From Hymenobacter aerophilus DSM 13606 (GTDB lineage: Bacteria > Bacteroidota > Bacteroidia > Cytophagales > Hymenobacteraceae): DNA of 64,000 nt. The notes below the pieces were generated by a model that saw only the letters and a program-made list of their open reading frames with translations, ran no database searches and had not been told where the DNA came from. Position 1 is the stretch's first letter, and every line of letters starts with the position of its first letter. The position numbers and the translations under genes are program-made. The stretch spans positions 1-64,000 of the forward strand of contig NZ_KB907813.1 in the NCBI RefSeq assembly GCF_000382225.1, in the 5' to 3' direction. Positions 61,312-64,000 of the stretch are shown in pieces.

Positions 61312-63963
61312 ATGAAAAAGAACATCAGCATCAACCTGCAAGGCATGATCTTCCACATCGAGGAAGACGGTTACGAGGTGCTCAGCCGCTACCTGGCCGA
61401 GGTGAAAGCCCACTTCAGCGGCTACCGCGGGCACGAGGAAATTGTGGCCGACATCGAAAGCCGCATTGCCGAGCTGTTCGCCGCCCGCCTCTCCCCGCTC
61501 AAGCAGGTCATCACCCTGGAAGATGTGGAGGCCATGACCGCCAAAATGGGCCGCGTGAGCGACTTTCAGCCCGCCGATGAGGCCGACGACGACGAGCAGC
61601 TGCTGGCCGCGGCCGTCGCCAACGGCTCGGCCCAGGGCACCTACACCGGCAACGCCGGCAGCGGCTCGGGCAGCGGCGCCTCCGCCACCGACGTGCCCCC
61701 CACTACCGACGAAACCGACGGAAGCCCCAAGCGCCTGTACCGCGACATGGCCAACCGCAAAGTGGCGGGCGTAGCCGCCGGTATTGCCCGCTACTTCGCC
61801 GTCAATCCGCTCTGGATCCGGCTGGCTTTCCTGGCCCTGGCGCTTGTCAAGCCCATTACGCGGCGGGTGTTTGATTTCGACGACCAGTTCTACCGCTTCG
61901 AGGGGTTCAGCCTGGGCGGGCTGGCAGTACTGGTGTACGTGGTGCTCTGGATTGCGCTGCCCAAGCGCTACGACGCCACCCCGGCCGACGAAGATCCGGC
62001 GTTCAAGAAGCTCTACCGCGACACCGACAACGGCAAAGTGGGCGGCGTATCGGCCGGTCTGGCCGCCTACTTCCGGGTCGATGTGGTGCTGATCCGGATT
62101 CTGTTCCTGGTGGGCTTGTTTGCCGGTGGCTTCGCCTTCCCGCTCTACCTGGCCCTCTGGATTCTGCTGCCCGAGGCCAAAACGGCCTCCGACCGGCTCC
62201 GCATGCGCGGCGCGGCCGTTACGCTCTCGGCCCTCGACTCCAACCTGCGCGACAACCCCTACGCCGCCGGCTCCGACACTGGCACGCCTAATAACCGGCC
62301 CGTGGGCACGTTTCTCGAAGATTCGTTCAGCAACATCCGGCCGGTGCTCAACGGGCTGGGCGGCATCATCCGGGCCGTGGTGGGCGGCATCCTCATCCTG
62401 ACGGGTTTCAGCCTGCTGCTGCCCATTATCCTGGGGCTGGGCGTGGGCCTGGGGCTGACTTCGGCGCCCAACTGGGGCGACTTTGGCCCGCTGCAGCCCT
62501 TCCTGCTCTTCAATGATGTGTCGGTCTGGGCCGTGCTGTCGTTCTTTCTGCTGATTGGCATTCCGGCTCTGGCCCTGCTGCTTACCGGTTTGAGTTTGCT
62601 ACTGCGCCGCCCCATTATGTCGCGGGCCGGCAACCTCACGCTGCTGGGCCTCTGGCTGCTGGGCATCGTGGGCAGTTCGGCGGCGGCCCTCAAAGTCGGC
62701 CGCGAGTTCAAGCGCGAGGCAGAGGTAACGCAAACCGTGGCCCTGAACGGCCTGAGCAGCCCCCGGCTGCTGCTGGAGCGCCGCCGCCTCGACAACGACC
62801 AGTGGGTGAACCTCGACCTGATTGGCATCGACAGTGCCCAGGCCCCACGCCTGGAGCGCATCATCTCGGCCAAAGGCTCCTCCGATTCGGTGGCCCGCCG
62901 CACCGCCGCCACCTCCACCACCCATAACCTGCGCATCCTCAACGACTCGACCCTGAGCGTGGACGACCACTTCACCTTCCAGCCCAGCGCCCGCCTGCGC
63001 GACCAGCAGATGCGCCTGCGCCTGCTTATGCCCCGCAGCCGCACCTTCCGCATGAGCGAGGACTTTGCCAGCTGGCTGGACTCGGATGACTACGTGGCCG
63101 GCCGCGAGCCTTACAAGCCCGAGAACTTCGTGTACCGCATGCAGGGCAACCGCCTGCAGTGCCTCAACTGCACCGATGCCGACCTGCGCGGCGGCAGCAC
63201 CGACGACACCGACAACGAGGAAAGCGCCGACTACAACGAGGGCCGCGCCGATGCTAACATCAACCTCGATTTTGGCTCAGTTGACAGATTCGACACCTCC
63301 GAGAACGGCTACGGCGCGGGCCGCCGCAACTACTCCGAGTCGGGCTTCGAGCACGTGTCGGTGGTGGGCCCCTACCGGGTGGTGGTGCGCCCCAGCCGCC
63401 GCTACTCCATCCGGGCCGCCGGCTCCGACGATGCCCTGCGCCAGCTGCTGGTGGAGCGCGATGGCAACGGGCTGGTTATCAAGCCCCGCAACCGCAGCAT
63501 GTTCCGGCTGGGCGACTTTTCTTCCGACAAAGCCCGGGTGCTGGTTACCATCGAGCTGCCCGAGCTCAACCACCTGCAGCTGGTGGGCGGGGCTCGTGCC
63601 CAGGTGAGCGGCTTCGGCACCGGCGATTTGAGCGTGGAGCAGGCCGGCGGCTCGCAGCTGGTCCTCGACGGCCAGTTCAACGAGCTGAGCATGGACCTGG
63701 CCGGCGCCTGCCGGGCAGCCCTGCGGGGTTCGGCCACCGAGCTGAAAATTGACGGCGCCGGCGCCTGCCAGGTAACCGGAGCAAGCTTCACGGCCCGCAA
63801 CGCCGACATTGATGTGGTAGGGGCCAGCAAAGTTCGGGTACACGTTACCGGCGAACTGAAGGCTGATGCCACCGGAGCCAGCGTTATCGAATACAGCGGC
63901 TCGCCCACCGATGTGCGCCGCAGTGCCGTGGGCGCCTCCAGCGTGCGGGCCGTCAGCGAGTAG
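61312..63963 (+). CDS. PspC-domain membrane protein with C-terminal GIN (DUF2807) domain
   Basis: 883 residues. After an N-terminal helical domain (1 to about 80), two PspC domains follow (about 140-165 with RLYRDMANRKVAGVAAGIARYF, and about 237-290 with KLYRDTDNGKVGGVSAGLAAYF), each with membrane helices. More helices lie at about 350-470 (several hydrophobic stretches), then an extracytoplasmic region and, from about 673 to the end, a DUF2807 repeat-beta domain (GARAQVSGFGTGDLSVEQAGGSQLVL). PspC sits in the inner membrane and binds or releases PspA under stress; the GIN tail may contact the wall. The PadR regulator upstream is the likely controller. The stop leaves 37 bp to the window end. 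Confidence 0.88.
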   Translation: MKKNISINLQGMIFHIEEDGYEVLSRYLAEVKAHFSGYRGHEEIVADIESRIAELFAARLSPLKQVITLEDVEAMTAKMGRVSDFQPADEADDDEQLLAAAVANGSAQGTYTGNAGSGSGSGASATDVPPTTDETDGSPKRLYRDMANRKVAGVAAGIARYFAVNPLWIRLAFLALALVKPITRRVFDFDDQFYRFEGFSLGGLAVLVYVVLWIALPKRYDATPADEDPAFKKLYRDTDNGKVGGVSAGLAAYFRVDVVLIRILFLVGLFAGGFAFPLYLALWILLPEAKTASDRLRMRGAAVTLSALDSNLRDNPYAAGSDTGTPNNRPVGTFLEDSFSNIRPVLNGLGGIIRAVVGGILILTGFSLLLPIILGLGVGLGLTSAPNWGDFGPLQPFLLFNDVSVWAVLSFFLLIGIPALALLLTGLSLLLRRPIMSRAGNLTLLGLWLLGIVGSSAAALKVGREFKREAEVTQTVALNGLSSPRLLLERRRLDNDQWVNLDLIGIDSAQAPRLERIISAKGSSDSVARRTAATSTTHNLRILNDSTLSVDDHFTFQPSARLRDQQMRLRLLMPRSRTFRMSEDFASWLDSDDYVAGREPYKPENFVYRMQGNRLQCLNCTDADLRGGSTDDTDNEESADYNEGRADANINLDFGSVDRFDTSENGYGAGRRNYSESGFEHVSVVGPYRVVVRPSRRYSIRAAGSDDALRQLLVERDGNGLVIKPRNRSMFRLGDFSSDKARVLVTIELPELNHLQLVGGARAQVSGFGTGDLSVEQAGGSQLVLDGQFNELSMDLAGACRAALRGSATELKIDGAGACQVTGASFTARNADIDVVGASKVRVHVTGELKADATGASVIEYSGSPTDVRRSAVGASSVRAVSE

Positions 63964-64000
63964 GCCTGGAACTAGGTCGGCAGGCGTCATTTTCGGCCTG

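Overview
The window looks like a chromosome segment of a high-GC Bacteroidota bacterium of the Hymenobacter type. Evidence: a type IX secretion (T9SS) sortase and PorV pair, a gliding-motility C-terminal (CHU_C-type) secreted protein, no Shine-Dalgarno-like sequences ahead of most starts, and very GC-rich coding DNA. The genus is inferred from recalled family content; no search was run.

Layout. 1-225 is the start of an IS630-type transposase that runs off the left edge. 332-3001 holds urocanate hydratase and an XRE/S24-like regulator. 3206-14405 is a co-directional plus-strand island: YbjN-like chaperone, PspA, two small membrane proteins, a YqiJ-like membrane OB-fold protein with a His/Asp-rich loop, a bacterial PH-domain protein, a 37-residue overlapping ORF, a flotillin, a DUF559 nuclease-like protein and a 1714-residue coiled-coil AAA+ ATPase. 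This is a membrane-stress (PSP-like) system and the most interesting functional unit here. 14564-20394 is accessory: orphan genes, a DUF433/DUF5615 toxin-antitoxin-like pair, a Tat-exported SDR, PurU and several small unknown genes. 20744-31227 carries a gliding-type repeat protein, a UvrA2-like ATPase, a META lipoprotein, MsrB with SelO, a flavin amine oxidase, UspA and a DUF3140 protein. 31347-39098 has AsnA, a RecE-like nuclease and a sugar block (6-phosphogluconate dehydrogenase, cyclase-family hydrolase, GH63-like glucosidase, glucose-dehydrogenase-like SDR). 39312-46167 has an EamA protein, a quinone-type oxidoreductase, carbonic anhydrase with a SulP transporter, a two-component system and tRNA-Lys. 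46345-60629 has M3 and M23 peptidases, a PaaE-type reductase, a LolC/E-type permease, NamZ, Fmt, DHFR and a PorU2/PorV2-like pair. 60905-63963 is a PadR-PspC/GIN-domain operon.

Repeats dominate the intergenic DNA. Family A is a large inverted repeat (core GTCATYCTGAGC...GAAG) found at eight sites with two facing arms plus one solo arm. Family B (GGGGGTGAGG core) occurs as three facing pairs plus a solo copy. One pair lies in frame inside the giant ATPase, and one arm of another lies in frame in the DUF559 gene, so both proteins carry the same 16-residue peptide. Heptamer tandem arrays sit just 5' of start codons. Two other long perfect palindromes (38 and 41 bp arms; the second has a few mismatches) occur near 53.0 and 50.4 kb.

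Working model: PspA, the flotillin, the YqiJ-like and PH proteins and the giant ATPase form a membrane-surveillance complex. The PadR-PspC operon about 47 kb away probably belongs to the same envelope-stress response. The repeat families are actively copied in this lineage and now contribute coding sequence.
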